A DNA stretch of 64,000 nt from Paracyclopina nana (GCA_019096065.1 JAGUCH010000005.1:4526001-4590000), one strand, 5' to 3'. Shown: positions 44,669 through 57,646, counted from the first letter of the stretch. Translations and numbers: made by a program. The notes: generated by a model from the letters alone, not told the origin.

Positions 44669-46846
44669 CTTTTTTATGCAATCAGACCTAAAATCATCAA
44701 CGTAAATTCAATTGGGAAGTCTCGACTCTCCAGCAGAAAAATAATTTAGTTACATTCAGCTGAATAGAGGACTAATAAGCAATTGTCTAACCTGGTTATA
44801 AGTGATGGAGGAATTATGGGGAACTTCTTGTTCCCAAGCTCGAAAGCTCAGTACTGATACATGGCAGCTTGGGTCAGAGTAGAACACAATGTCGGCATAT
44901 CTCTCTCCCGCTCTCTAGATCTCTTCGCTTGCTGGCTGCTACCATCAGGCACGAAAAACTCAAAATAATATTTTCAAGACTTTCATTCAGGTGTTGCTGA
45001 AATTGAATTCAAAACAAGTAAATAAATATTACTTTCATTTACGCGCGGACGTAATTTCAAATAGCTGAGAGAGGATTACAAAAATACTGAATTCAAGCTT
45101 GTACAAAAAAATTTATTTGCTAATCCGTATGAGCAAAGATATGTTAAAAGTATCAAAAGCGAGAAGAAGAATACTTTTTATAAGAAACTGACGTTTAAGA
45201 GGAGTGTTATGGAATCAAAGATATTGAAATGATAGCAAATACCTTAAAAACTTGATTACTGTTGTAAAAGCCATAGTAACTATTGGTATTTGCTCTAAAA
45301 ATAAAGCTTTAAGAATCTAGTTGCAACGATTACGTTTGTGTACACCATATCGATTGTCAACTGCTTGATGGAAAAATAGCGAATTGATCGATGTGCATGT
45401 TCAATTCTTGAATTATAATTGTTACTACAAACGCTGCTTTTCATGTTCAAGTGGATTACGAGGAAAAAGCAAAGAAAGCCAATGATATGGCTTGCCAAGT
45501 ATTGCTTGGTCCATTCATCATAGTAGCGACTAGAGAAAAACTGTTGGGGGTAATTGATGCTACATAATCTCACTACCATGCGCTGTTATGGTTATTTTAT
45601 TAATATGCAAATGTGATTCCTGTAATCGTGTTATCATAAAAGCACCTACTACTAGTATGCTCTGAATAAAGAGAAGATGACGAAAGAGGTTCCTTGAGTG
45701 AGACTAGTAGACTCTTTCACCAATGCAAAGCCTATTTTTGCGTGCAAATGTAAGGCTCTCTATGTCCGCAGCAGCTATTATTATAAGAGTTTTGCCGCTA
45801 GAAAAACGTCTGTTTGTCATGAAAATAAATGGGATAGTCGTATAGAGAATGATGGCACAAAAATCAAATTAACTTTAGCGCCACCATAGAAGCGGTATAT
45901 ATAGCAATACTCGTTGGATATGAGTTTTCGCGAAATTGGGTGGTGCAGTTGCAGTTTGCTTCTGCACACACCACGCTCACTTTACAAGCTATAAAAATAA
46001 CATTAAGGTAACGATACGATGTGAGTTCGCGAGTCTCGGGTGAGCCAAAGCAAATTGTCAACTATTCCGCTGCAAGCAAAGGTCAACAGAGAAGCACAAA
46101 GCTTTCAGGATGTTTTTTTCTCCAGAAAATGTACACCTTTTGCGTATTTAGCTGCGATGATCTAAAGTTACCTTTTCAATCCCTTAGGGATTCGCAGCGA
46201 TCTCGCCTAATTGAATACAGTTGTGCCAATCCGAAAGGGAAAAAATCAATCTCACGAAAAAGCTTTTCTCCGTCAGATTTTCAGCCTAATCTGCGAAAAA
46301 AGCAGATTAGTTCGCTCACCTTTTGAAAGGCGCAGTGAAACATTTGTTAAAGCGAGCTAGCAGCAATATGCTAATAGTATAGAAATTGGCAAAAACGAAA
46401 TAGTGATCATAGGGAAGCTTTCCCACGCGATCTTTACATAGCTAAATTCAACGTGCTATTTCGCAGGATGGATTGAAGTTTAAAGATATCGGATGCCACG
46501 CTCATGAGTCCGCGATTATTAAATCAGGTAATCCTTCACGATGGTCGATGCGCAGAGTTTTCTTTGTTATTACGGCCACTGCAGTGCACATCAACACCCA
46601 AATCTTTTGGCTGGCAGCAAGAGCTGCAGTCGTCGGTGGTGTAAATCAGAGTAATAGCCAGCGTGTTGCTGCTGCTGGAGTTGTACGTGGGGGTGGCGAC
46701 CCAGCCGGTGACCTAGGAGAGACTGTAATACAGTAGAAGCTAGACGCTCTAGCTCGCTCGAGGTGGTAACAAACATCATCGCGTATAGTTACTAATCGGC
46801 GGTCAAACCCTTCGCACTTACTCCAGATTCTGAATACATCACTACC
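44669..46846. other. Intergenic, head-to-head region of channel and PY-protein genes
   Basis: Divergent promoters of the channel and of the gene at 46847 must lie here unless upstream exons exist. A TATA-like TATATATAG at about 45896 is on the plus strand, but it is some 950 bp from the downstream ATG. No coding frame is supported. Confidence 0.4.
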
Positions 46847-47218
46847 ATGTCCAATAGGTCAGACTGGTTTGTGCTGGTGCATAACGCGGCCGCGTCACAG
46901 CCCGAACGCGAGGCCTTGTACATCGTGCTCGCCTCTCTCTCCGGATTGGCCTTCTTTGTGGCCATCGTGGCTGTGCTCTACTTGTTCAACAGCTTGTACA
47001 GATTGATGGTGGAGCAACGCTCCCAATGCTTCAGAGGTCGCAACGGCGCGGAGGCCAATAACAATCGAAGCTTCAACATAACGATGGAGATCGTGCCCGG
47101 TGACTCGGCGAGGCACCAGCCTCCCCCAGATTACCTCCAGGTGGCCACCATGGAAGAGCCTCCACCGGCCTACGAAACAGTGATCGTCCAACTGGGCCAA
47201 CCCAAGCAATACATATAG
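46847..47218 (+). CDS. Small single-pass membrane protein with two PY motifs
   Basis: A single-exon frame of 123 residues with GC-rich third positions. One strong membrane span (about 24-49, YIVLASLSGLAFFVAIVAVL) is followed by an Arg-containing cytosolic tail with PPPDY and PPPAYE (about 91-110). PPxY motifs bind WW domains of NEDD4-family ubiquitin ligases, so this looks like a sorting or ubiquitination adaptor in the style of Commissureless or NDFIP proteins, though I see no specific homology to either. It lacks a cleavable signal, so the N-terminus is probably outside or luminal. The start is preceded by actaccATGTCC. Confidence 0.7.
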   Translation: MSNRSDWFVLVHNAAASQPEREALYIVLASLSGLAFFVAIVAVLYLFNSLYRLMVEQRSQCFRGRNGAEANNNRSFNITMEIVPGDSARHQPPPDYLQVATMEEPPPAYETVIVQLGQPKQYI

Positions 47219-47985
47219 ACATAATTAAATATATCATGAATCACAAAGGAACGAGTCGGCGCGTGCATTTTTATGGTAGCGTAGTGACATTCCTTTCGAA
47301 TTTAGGAAAGGCAATTTCCCCAATTGCTGCTTGCTGGCGCGGTGGACCTTTACTAAATCATGTGGCTTTTTGCTGGTTCTTTCTGGAGCTTGCAGCTTTC
47401 AAAAAATACTTTGGCTTCTCTGTTTTTACACGTACTGGACTTATTGTATGTAAGCACTTGCTGTCTGCGCGCGCGCACGAGCGAAGCGCTATACATTTGC
47501 CTTCTTTTTTATTGATTGAAAAAAATAATTACGAGGCAGCTTGTCATATTGACTTTTCGTCCACTTTCGCCAAACCTCTTGCGTTAGTGCCAAAAATTTC
47601 ATTCGTGACTTTGGACGTCTATTTTCTGCATAACCGCACTGCACCGCACTGCAGGAGCTTAGTCATGCGTTTTTGTGTGGAACTTCTGCAGCTAGAACAG
47701 CGAGATTGCGAGCGTAACAGGCGTCTGTATATATATAATCGTTCGTCCTGCTCCTGCTGCATGGGCTCGTGAATTAGCTGTTGCTGCTGTTGAGCTCAGT
47801 TGGCTGCAGCCAAACTTGCAAGAAAGACGAAGAAGAGTGAATTCAAGAATTCACCGGAGAGCATATAGACATAGTACATATATATGCGTATTGATTGAGG
47901 TCTGACTGCAAGCCCTACATTAGTCATAGGACACGTGCAAAGGTAGGCAGACATGCGAGCAAGGCATAACTGATAAGGGAAAAAC
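47219..47985. other. Gap between PY protein and TLC-domain genes
   Basis: Holds the 3' UTR of the upstream gene and the 5' region of the next. A 178-codon plus frame (47236-47772) begins 18 bp after the stop. It has no domain, and one frame of this length is not unexpected by chance over the window, so it is not called. Confidence 0.4.
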
Positions 47986-48876
47986 ATGTCCTCTCCTCTG
48001 GTTGACCTCGGAGGCCAACCTCTCAACATTGCAGTCACCGCAGACATGCCACCACTCACCCAGGATACGTCCACCATCATCGTGGAGGCTGTGGCCTCCA
48101 TCATCGCTTTCTACGCTGCTTTTGCAGCCCTGTCAGCCACCACAACCAGCCAAGGCTTTCTGCAGAAATGGGCCATCAAACGCAATTTGGGCCTTGACGT
48201 GGCCAACAAGACCGTATCGGGCCTTTTTGCCACCCTGGCCTCCCTGTCTGGAGTGTACGTGCTCACGACCTACGGAGGCAGCCTCTACTCTGACAGGGTG
48301 GTGACCTTCGCCATGCCCATTGCTATGGGCTACTTTCTATATGATGTGATAGCCATGTACCAAGTGTACAAGAGCTGTGAAGAGCCTGCTACCGAAAAGA
48401 GAACCTTCAGAGCCTTCTTGTCCAGCCAGCCTCTGATGGCTGCCCACCATTTGCTCCTCTCCTTGTTCTTCATCCCCCTGATGATCAACAGGAGGTCGCA
48501 CTACCCCGGGGACCCAATGCTGGCCTGTGCATTATTCATGGAAGCCTCCACGCCCTTTGTGAGCGCGAGGGCCATCCTACACAACCTTGGACTTCGGCAC
48601 AGTCAAGTCTATGCCATCAATGGCATTTTGATGGTGGTCGTGTTTCTGAGCTGCCGCATCCTCATTTATCCCTGGTTTTACTATGTGCACGGAGCTGCCA
48701 GAGGACAGACTCTGATTGAAGCTGTGATAGCCACCCCTCCGAGGTGTGCACTGTGGATGATTTTGGCTCTGTTGCCACAGCTCTATTGGTTCCGGATCAT
48801 GCTCGTCGGAGCCATCAAAGTGGTCAAAGAGAAGTATTTCTTCGCCTCTGCGAGTGTCAATACCAAGAACGAGTAA
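47986..48876 (+). CDS. TLC-domain multipass membrane protein (TLCD3/FAM57-like)
   Basis: An intronless frame of 296 residues with coding-type composition. Several membrane spans occur (for example IIVEAVASIIAFYAAFAAL, FAMPIAMGYFLYDVIAM, INGILMVVVFLSCRILIYP). The TLC core carries the paired histidines AAHHLLLSLFFIPLM and the following FMEASTPFVSARAILHNLGL, matching TLCD3A/B (FAM57). TLC proteins include ceramide synthases and TRAM. TLCD3 members affect sphingolipid or plasma-membrane lipid composition, but whether this protein is an enzyme cannot be told from sequence. The longer Lag1p catalytic motif of ceramide synthases is absent. The start aaacATGTCC at 47986 is the first in frame. Confidence 0.83.
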   Translation: MSSPLVDLGGQPLNIAVTADMPPLTQDTSTIIVEAVASIIAFYAAFAALSATTTSQGFLQKWAIKRNLGLDVANKTVSGLFATLASLSGVYVLTTYGGSLYSDRVVTFAMPIAMGYFLYDVIAMYQVYKSCEEPATEKRTFRAFLSSQPLMAAHHLLLSLFFIPLMINRRSHYPGDPMLACALFMEASTPFVSARAILHNLGLRHSQVYAINGILMVVVFLSCRILIYPWFYYVHGAARGQTLIEAVIATPPRCALWMILALLPQLYWFRIMLVGAIKVVKEKYFFASASVNTKNE

Positions 48877-49073
48877 TGGCACATACCAAAAACACCCTTT
48901 CCGAAAAGAGAAACTGCACTTACCAAATTCAACCATTGTTCTATATATATATATAGCTACTTTAATAATATGGATCGATGTTAAGACTATATATCACGTT
49001 GAGATAACCCAAGACCTGAAGAATACCATCATCAATTGACGATGCAATTATCTATGCTTTCTCGTACGTTGCC

Positions 49074-49079
49074 AATAAA
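49074..49079 (+). promoter_or_regulatory. Candidate polyadenylation signal of the TLC gene
   Basis: AATAAA 198 bp past the stop codon at 48874-48876, within AT-rich 3' flank. Confidence 0.5.
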
Positions 49080-49981
49080 GATGTCTAATTAAGAATAGAA
49101 TGATTTATGATTGTTCAAATCATTGAGTTTTTGTTAGCTTTGTCCCTTCATTAATTTGAACAGCTACGGTTAACGAGAGTTCCACAGTAATCTGTGCACA
49201 AAAAACTGCGACAAGCTATTTTAAGAATAGAGATTAATTACAAGTATCGAGTTCTGTGAAAAAATGTTTTGGAACTTAATACTGACAATATATGATATAA
49301 AAATAGGCAATGACAGAGGATCTAAAATAGCAATTCTAAGGAGCTAATAAAAAAGAAGACAATTTAAAGAAGTATGCCAAGAATGCAATACAAATGCATC
49401 GACATTTGAAAGTAAATGCAATATTAAGCGGAAAAACGTACAAGTAAAAAGTTTCAAGATCAAGGCGAGCCAACGTTCTGTGTAACTGCGCTCAAATTAC
49501 TTGAGTAACCTGACTAAAATTCATCGGCTTTTCTCTGAGTCAATCTGAAAAAATTCTTCTCGGTTTATGAGCTTTTTGTAATCTTTGTTTTTCTTGTCAT
49601 TGTCTATCTGTAAGATTGAGTATTTTACTTCTTTTTAATCGGCAAGAATACATTTTGATTGAGAAAAACTTAAAAAAATGAAAAATCTTTTGTTGTAATT
49701 GAGCCCGTAGAAATGCCGCTCGGTTGTTCAACAGCTTTATAACAGAGTTGTTGTTTTGGCAACATTTTCAAAACAAATGTGTTATTTGGCTTTTTGTGGC
49801 AGTATTAGTCTTTTTAATGTATGTCATATCTTATAACCGTGCCGATTGTCTGATTGTAAACAATTTGAACTGTTTGATGCTTGAAAGGACTTTTCGTGGC
49901 AACAACGCAGTTATTTGGAACTCTGAGTGTACTTTGCTGATTTTCTTCAGTTTCCGTTGATAAAGCACAAAATCGTTTGAA
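49080..49981. other. Intergenic 5' of CARHSP1
   Basis: AT-rich, nothing supported. The final 60 bp (ttttcttcagtttccg) look like leader sequence, possibly with an acceptor site near 49950. Confidence 0.35.
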
Positions 49982-50578
49982 ATGACAACTCCACCTCCGA
50001 ATACATTTACAGCTCCACCTCCAGGTGGAACCATGTCTCCCATTCCAGATGGGCTCAAGCTGCCAGAAATCATCATTACCCGCCGCACCAGAACTCATTC
50101 GATGAATGGCAGAATTGGCGACGAAGTTCACGAAGGCACCGTCAAGTTTTTCTGCCGTTCTCGAGGCCATGGCTTCATAGACGACGACATTGTAATGGCG
50201 TCAAAAATTGAAATGTAATTGCTCCTCTAATTGTTTGTACTTCAGGATCCGTATCCAATCTTTATGCACATCTCCGACATTGATGGCGAATACATACCAC
50301 GGAAAGGAGATCGGGTCAAGTATCAGGTTTGCCCGATGCCACCGAGGTTTGACAAGCCCCAAGGTGTCCATATCACCATTGTGGACTTTACTCCCGAGGT
50401 GCACAGAAAATGGTCTGAAAAGGAGACACCAGAAGAATTTGCTGAGGATGCCATTGCACTCAAAGAGGAAAAGGAGCTCAATGAAAAGCTCAAAGGTCCG
50501 GGGCCACTTCAATCTGGCGTGTTATCACCTGCACGAAGGGCCTCATGTGACCCTGTCCCCGAAAATGATGCGTCCTAA
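49982..50578 (+). CDS. CARHSP1: CARHSP1-like cold-shock domain RNA-binding protein
   Basis: Two exons (49982-50191 and 50246-50578, GT-AG, phase 0) give 180 residues. A Pro-rich N-terminus leads to RRTRTHSMN, the conserved phosphorylation-site region (RRTRTFS in human). The cold-shock domain follows (about 50-120), with VKFFCRSRGHGFI as RNP1 and IFMHISDIDGEYIPRKGD as the RNP2 side. A charged C-terminal tail ends with SPARRASCDP, a possible kinase site. CARHSP1 (CRHSP-24) binds single-stranded nucleic acid and stabilises mRNAs such as TNF in processing bodies and stress granules, regulated by calcineurin-dependent dephosphorylation. The tail is longer than in vertebrates. Confidence 0.93.
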
Positions 50579-53500
50579 ATGATGTACAGTACAGAAATCA
50601 AGAATTATCACCAAAATTGATGCTCGATGCAAAATGGAAGCTAACCCTGGTTTGTTTTATACATGTACTACACCATATAGCATTCAGATGTAATGATTTT
50701 CTTTTTTCTACATTGCGTTTGCAACTTTGCATGATCTAGTAAGTAGATGCATACTCGAACTGCGTGGCGGTTTATTATTACTCGGTAACCATGTTCGTGC
50801 TAACCTTTCAATGAAACGCTATAAATACTTTTATAACACCGAATTCTCGAATAATTTCATCGTAAGCTTTTTTAAAATATCAATTGATTGGTGAACAAAA
50901 TTCAGAGAAATAGCTTCCACTGCGAAAATGCAAAAATAAATGCTGTAAAATTGAGTTTTACTACTTGAAATTTCCCGACTTCCTCTCTCTTGCCTAATTG
51001 AGCACGCAATAATCATCAAAGGTCGCTAAATTATGACGTGATCTATTTTTTGCTCTATAATCTTCCGAGCAACCGTCAATCATGATGAAGGCTTATAAAA
51101 GACGCGAATTACAGTGGATGGCACATCCTCCCCTCTTATCAATATTTTCCCCTAAAAAAGTGTAAAATTGTGGTGGCGGAGTCTAAAATGGCAAATTTAT
51201 CGTTATGGAAGCACGCAACTTGAGATTCGAAAATGATCCAATTTTGTGACAGCAGCAAAAGCGATTTGCCTCGAGCGAACTTCAAAGCATTTAACTCCGT
51301 CGGCAAATTACAACTTGTGATCTCAATTCTGAGTAACACTGTACACCCACATTGAGCTGATATCGAAAAGCAAGCAAAAAGCACAAAATACGCACGTAGC
51401 CTCTGGTCAACAGCAAAAAAGAAGAGCGGGCCCAGATTTCAGAGAATTTATTTTCAGTAATTAAAGTTGGTTTTTTGGCTTTAGTGCGAGTCCATGACGG
51501 GCCAATCTTTTTTTATTTTCATCTAACCCAATAGGTAGCCAGTCGTTTTTATTAAAAATCTCCGCCATCATTCTAAGGGCGTGGTGCACCGCCCCTACAA
51601 ACAGGAGCTCATTGAACTTGGGGCATAAAAAATGAGGCTTTTTTTGTGTCTCATCACACGTGTTAAATTTACACCCGAGTACCTTGTAAACCAGACGGTC
51701 AACTATTAAGTGTTTGGATGGATTCTCAAACACATGGTTTATGATGCTAAACAGGTCCAAAAGCTAAGTGCTCGATACACTTTTAACGCCTTAATAAGGA
51801 TTTATTGCAGCTCAAAAAGTTGGCTCCAGATGTGTTGGGAGTTTTTCAACGTCTTCAACAGCCATTTTGAATGGGTGCCTAGCCCAAAAAATTGTTACTC
51901 ATGCAACATTCCACTTTGGCGGCGGCTTCTTCTGGTTGTGTGCAAAAAGAATTATGATGTGATTAAGACCAAGAATAATTCAGCCCGAATTTGATGATGC
52001 ATCATCATTATTGGTGGAGCAACGTTCTTTTTCCACCCATAATTGGCCGTCGTTGCATGACTCTCCGAACTTTTGCCACAAAGTTGCATTAGCCAGCTCA
52101 CTTTTGATCATTACTGATAAATGGCTGGAAATTTGGGCTCAATCAAAAGTCGACCTATCTTGCGAGGATCACGTTCACACAATCCCACATGGCTGCTGGC
52201 ATTTTTCCCTGTTTAGCATTTATGATTCAGTGTCCTGGAGGTGGATAGTATCATAATAATAATAATAATAATGGGGTGTAGAGATACATTTCAAACAGTT
52301 TGCTGCAGGAGGTCTGCATGGACTCTCTTTGAGCTTAATATGCATTGGCCAGGTGCATGCGTGGCGGTTTATGTCACTGTCCGACAGCTCATTTTGTAGC
52401 ACTATATTCAGAATCTGGCTCCAACACCAGGGGGTGTAAAGTTAGGGTTGCTTTAGCTGCAGTTTAGAAACGATTATCTCTTATGGCCTCCACTAATGTT
52501 TTTGTCTCTCGCGCGCCCCCTCACAGGCTTGGCTTTATTTAAGTGAAAAAATGCCAGCAATCAATATTGAGTGGAATTGCTGCTTTTAAAAGGCCATTGA
52601 AATTTTTTCTTCATCATTGATAATTACTTCATGCCTTTTAAAAAGTGGAATTTGTAGCTGGTTCTCGTTTGAGCATCGAAAACCTTGACTTTTAGGCAAA
52701 GAGAACAACTCCATTTCCAATGTGTTAAATCATCGAATTTCTATTACTTCTCATCATCCAGCATCTTCCGCTTGCCAAGGCTACAAGCTAACAAGCTATA
52801 GTCTTGCATACGTTCTTTCAGAGCCTTCATTATCACCACCTCTATGATTGTGATTGCCATAGCCGACCAATGACAAATTGGTTTTTCTTGGCGGAGGAGA
52901 GATAACCTCGTGTGGGGATATGAATAAAGCTCCCACCCACTCAAGTGAAAAAGAAGCATCAGCTCAGCCAAAATTCCCCCAAATAATAATAATACTACCC
53001 AAGAATTTGCTAGCTCTGATAGATGTAGGAAGGGAAAAAACTTGGCTCGAATGTTGAGCTCCCCTTTGATCTTAATCTCCATGTAAATATCTGTTCCGCA
53101 AGAAGTTGCAGAACTGCTCACGATTTTCCCTTGACCAGTTTTTCTACGACCCCTTCTAGTCTAATTCTTTTGAGCCACCTCAGGCCATGCCAGCTCGTTT
53201 TCAAGCCGAGCGCGTCCAAAGATGGCCGCTGCTGTAATTTCTGAGAAAATGATACATAGCAGCAGCCAGCTCAGTAGCAATAAATGAACGCCCATTTTAA
53301 TGACCATCCATAGAGAGGAGTAATTTGCTGCGTTGTTGGAATGTCTCTCGCAGCAATTAATAATTTTGAGCTTCCTTTAGAAATTAATGGGGGATCATTA
53401 GGCTGTAGATGTCAATTCTTCTTTAGGCAAGGACGACTGACAGTTATTGGCCAGCAATTTCAAAAGGCTACAATGGCGTTTCCTGCTGCGCCAGGTTTGG

Positions 53501-56080
53501 CCTTATTGAGACTTGAGATTAATGAGCTAGTCCCTGCGAGGGGGTTGTTGTCAGATTGCATTGGCTGACCCGTTCAATCTTCTTGGTATTCCAGTGGTTT
53601 TCCAATTTCTCCGTTGAAATCTCCAACTCAGGCATGCACTTCCGATCCCATTTAGATCATGATGCTTATCTCTGCAAACCCAATTTCAACTCTGCTGCTG
53701 CCATCAGCCTTCAGGCAAGGAAATGAAACCCCTTTTTAGGACAATTGCTATTTGGCTTTTATTATCATTTTTACTCTCTGGACTTGGCTCACGAAATCGT
53801 AGGTGCTGCACGAAAAGTATGTATATGCTGATTTGAATGCATGTAATGTGATAAATGGGTTAGAGTGTAATTTATCATGAGCATGTGAATAAGTACTACT
53901 TATTATGCATGCTCTCAAGCTCACAAGTTCTTCACTTTAGAGTGCTACGCATCAAAAAATGCCTGTTATAGAGCGTAGGCAAAAGGAGAGAACAAGTTTA
54001 GCTCCAAAGCGAAGCATAAGCCCCCAATTTGGGATTTTGTGCTCTTTTGTGGTACTATATTTTGCACTCTACTCTATGATGATCCCCTCACGCAATTCTA
54101 GCTAGAAATGGGTAAATGTCAATTGAAGTGGGTCATATATGCTGTGTTAAGCTCGCGCGAGAGTTTGGTGTGTGCATGTGTGTATCTCGCGCATTCTTTG
54201 AACTATTCTACACATGTTTCCGAAGAGATGTTTTTTTTTTCAATCTAGAAGCTAACTCAGGGAAATTCACAAAGCCTCAGAAATAGCTGGCAATAATGAA
54301 GAAAAATGCTGGGCAATGCCACGGTGGGATAGAACAAATCGATCTCTTTTCCAGGTTATGATGAAAGATGAAAAAAGGCGATTTGGAGGCCACAACTTCA
54401 AGCTGGTGCTGTCCATTTTTGGGCCAGCCTGTCAATCTCGTCAGTCAAATGTGAAGATTTGTAAATGAAGCACAACTTATCGTAGAGCAATTCCTTTTGA
54501 CCAGCAGCTGTATACAACATCTCAGGATCAAAAGAAAGTGAAAGAGTAAAAATAAATTGCGTGTTCTTTTGTCTATTGGACTTGATGATAGCAATAAATT
54601 ACAGTCATGGCATCATTGTCTTGAAATAACAGGGAAACGAAGGGGTCAGCTCGTTTAGAATGTATATATTGTAGTATTTGCAAGCACTTACGTGACATTG
54701 AGGCAAGCCCCAAGCTCCGAATGGGAGACCCTGAGGCTAAGTTTACACTTTGGGTCGCAGTAAAATGCAAATCAGCGCCGTGTATGCATGGCATAAAATA
54801 TACTATTATATACGTAGAATGAGAGAGAAAACTTATATTGTTAGCCACGAGAGTTGTAAAGCCCGCAAAAATTGCTTGCAGTAAAAATCAATTAAATTAA
54901 CCTTTTGCTTTTGCAGCGACCAAAATAGCTCTAAATTGACTGTATAACCGGCCAAAATTAACCTTGTGATGCAAGAACTTGTTTGCTTTACACGTGCTTT
55001 GAATGCGGAAGATCCTTCTTCATATACGAACGTTCGTGTTTCCATTTTTAAAAAGGTGAGTGGAAATCTATAAAGTATAATTTGAGCGTGTAATCGAAGA
55101 ACGTGCAGATGTGTAGCATAATAGTAGATGTGTCAATAAGTGACAGATTGTGGGGGTCGACACATGACAATGACAAATACGAATTATAAAGTCCATTTCG
55201 AATTTCCAAAAATGCAGCAATGGAGAGAGGAAGGAGACATTTCACACTTTGCTGTTGTTGCTTGCATTCTGAGTGCTCTCTGCATGAAGATAAAATCAAG
55301 GTGTGTTCCAGCCTAAATTGTAAATGGTTTTCACCTCACATCCTGCAAAACAAAGCTGCACAAATCGCTCATTTTTCGTGCTGCTGCGGTGAGAATCGTT
55401 GCGATTAACCGCAACTGTTTTTTTAAGGCGGGAAATTCCTCGCGTTTTGAGGCTGGAAAAAAATCCTGCTTGTTGATGGGCAATAAGTACATCATGTCTC
55501 TGGTGCACGTTACGACCAGAATAGGACTTGATTGGACCCCTCCAGTGGAACCTGTGGAAACCGTGGAGCCCGTGGAGCCGCCAGAAGTCCGGAAGGTTGC
55601 CCATTCACCGCTACATCACCACCTCAAAATCACAAAACCTCCTTTCTTAAAAACACCTTTTCATCTCCTCCAACTCTCTGATTGTTGCTGCTGCTGCTGC
55701 TACTACCTATGCGTTGAGCCTTACCTATGGCAATTCACCTGACCTTGAGTGGAGAAGTTGCTAGCCATTGTGTGGAGGAGTTGCTAGCTGCTACATAGAG
55801 AGGACCTGCAGCTGCATGATAACGGAGAGAAGCAGATGGAAGCTGATGGAACTTGCTGCGATGCATCGAGTGGAGAAGAAGGAGAAGACTCGGGGAGTTC
55901 GATGGGGGACTTCAGAGAAGCAAGACATGGACCAAGTGCACATGGCCCATTGAGTGAGCTCTGCATTGCAATTGTCCCACCAGAGTTCTCCAAAGTGTGC
56001 TGAGGCATGAAGAAGATGGCCACAAGAATATTTACTGCAGTACTTATTTCTTTGTATTTGCTGCCATTAATTTGTGTGGT
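50579..56080. other. Large intergenic stretch, no supported gene
   Basis: AT-rich DNA with simple repeats, including (ATA)n at about 52253-52271 and ATA/AAT runs near 52982. A minus frame at 51461-51760 (99 codons, LLFVGAVHHALRMMAEIFNK, NDWLPIGLDENKKRLARHG) reads like protein and may be a transposase or domesticated-gene remnant, but I cannot name it. A minus frame at 52744-53121 has one hydrophobic span. Neither has splice partners. Confidence 0.4.
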
Positions 56081-57250
56081 GTTAAAAGCCGAGTGAATAA
56101 GACAACCTTGATGGATTTTGTTCGACCATAACTTGTATAGAGGTTTCCTGGGCAGTTATGCATCCTAACCTGAGGCTGTTAAGGCCACTGAGGACTTGGA
56201 TAGGAGGCCCAATCACAGGTCTACAGCACTGAAGCTTGCCATGTGATGTATCTCGCCAGAGTTGGAGCACCGAGGCTGCGGCTTTGGGTCCAAGGCGGGT
56301 AGACATCCGGCCAGCACCCGGAGGCTGCGAACGGTACCGCGACCATGAAGCCGATGCTAACCATCCTAGGCTTCAGAGGGTGTGACCGTCGCACACCATT
56401 TTGGAGGCCCCGGAGGGATCGAAGGCCACTTTCTCTCCTAAAGGTTTGATGACCAAAATACAATGAAGTCCCGGAAAATGTCTTGGTGTGGATCAGGATT
56501 CCTGCTCTGCGGCGCAGGTTGGGCCGCACGCTGATTGCGATCAGGGTGTGTTCAATACAGTACAAAATCCCGAAGGCTGACGAGCCGATGGGGGTCACTC
56601 CGATGGCATTTGGGCCTATGTGGTGCGTAGGCTTTAGATTCCCTTAGACCCAAATTGCGCATCGATGCCGTTGGCGGGTTGGAACTGGCGCGCGGGGAGT
56701 GCAAGAAGGTACAGGCCGTGACGTACCACCAGCCCGTTGATGATGTCTTCCATGGACCATTGTTATGATGATGGGCCTACACAAAGTAACAATGACACTG
56801 TCTTTCCCGGAGGTGAATGCATGCGTGCAGGCTCCGCATGGCATAGCTTGGAGTATGGGTGCCATGGCAGCCGGAAAGCCAGCCAAGGTGCAGGTTGCGA
56901 CCTGAGCCTCTGTTGCCTATCCATTATGGGGCGAGTGAGCGCAAGAGTGTTGCGACACTAGTGGGTCTCGTCCGTGGGTTTGGCCACACAGATGGAAGAA
57001 GATGATGTAATCCATGACTTGCGAGTCAATGAACCCCAAATAGGCCACGCGTGGAGCCAGAGTGGGAGCCACAAAGGAAAATGCGTGTTTGGGGCCCAAA
57101 AAACTGGCTAACCTTGGACAAGTTGCCAAGGGCACAGGGGAGGTTGGCCGGCCCGCAACTCGAGGAGGAGTGGGCAAACTTATTTTTTCATTCACTGAGT
57201 CGACACTGGTTGGCGAAGTGGCATACCTTTTTTGCGTAAAAAGTTGATGC
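56081..57250. other. GC-rich unassigned block just upstream of the retroelement
   Basis: Composition rises abruptly against the AT-rich flank. Minus frames of 80-125 codons occur (56221-56598, 56644-56886, 56917-57252), and fragments such as SMEDIINGLVVRHGLYLLAL in another frame look protein-like, but no family fits. It could be an older repeat, part of the 5' LTR or leader of the neighbouring element, or a decayed gene. No second copy is in the window for comparison. Confidence 0.35.
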
Positions 57251-57646
57251 ACCTTTGTTTCAGAGACTTAGAAGAAATTACCATCCATACACCTGTTGGC
57301 ACCAGTAGTGCCAAATTTTACTCCATCTTTTATATTGTAATAAGTGAGTGTGGGTAGTTGTGCGTGCGTTTGTGTGTGTGTTTTGTCTTGGCCGCTCATA
57401 GCCTTGACAAAAAATAAATAAACGAGCTTAGCAACTGCAACCTTTTCCTCTGTGTCACTTGACGCGGCGTAGTAATTAGGACAAGCTTCCCTGTGCTTTG
57501 AACAGCGTATAGCTTTTAATTCGGTATTACCGAATTTAGTACACACAGTAGTGTACTAAGACCAGAATATTGCGTGTGACTCCGTTGCACCTCTAAGAGA
57601 TAAGAAATACTTCGTGTGACTCCGTCACGCTTTTTACAAGATAAGA

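Noticed and set aside
47236-47772. 178-codon plus frame after the PY-protein gene
   Set aside because: No recognisable domain, and one frame of this length is plausible by chance in 64 kb; likely 3' UTR and intergenic DNA.
56221-56886. Mitochondrial insertion (numt) or cytochrome P450 remnant
   Set aside because: Short resemblances (for example IPPGPPKW) did not extend in either direction; no conserved heme-binding or oxidase motif.
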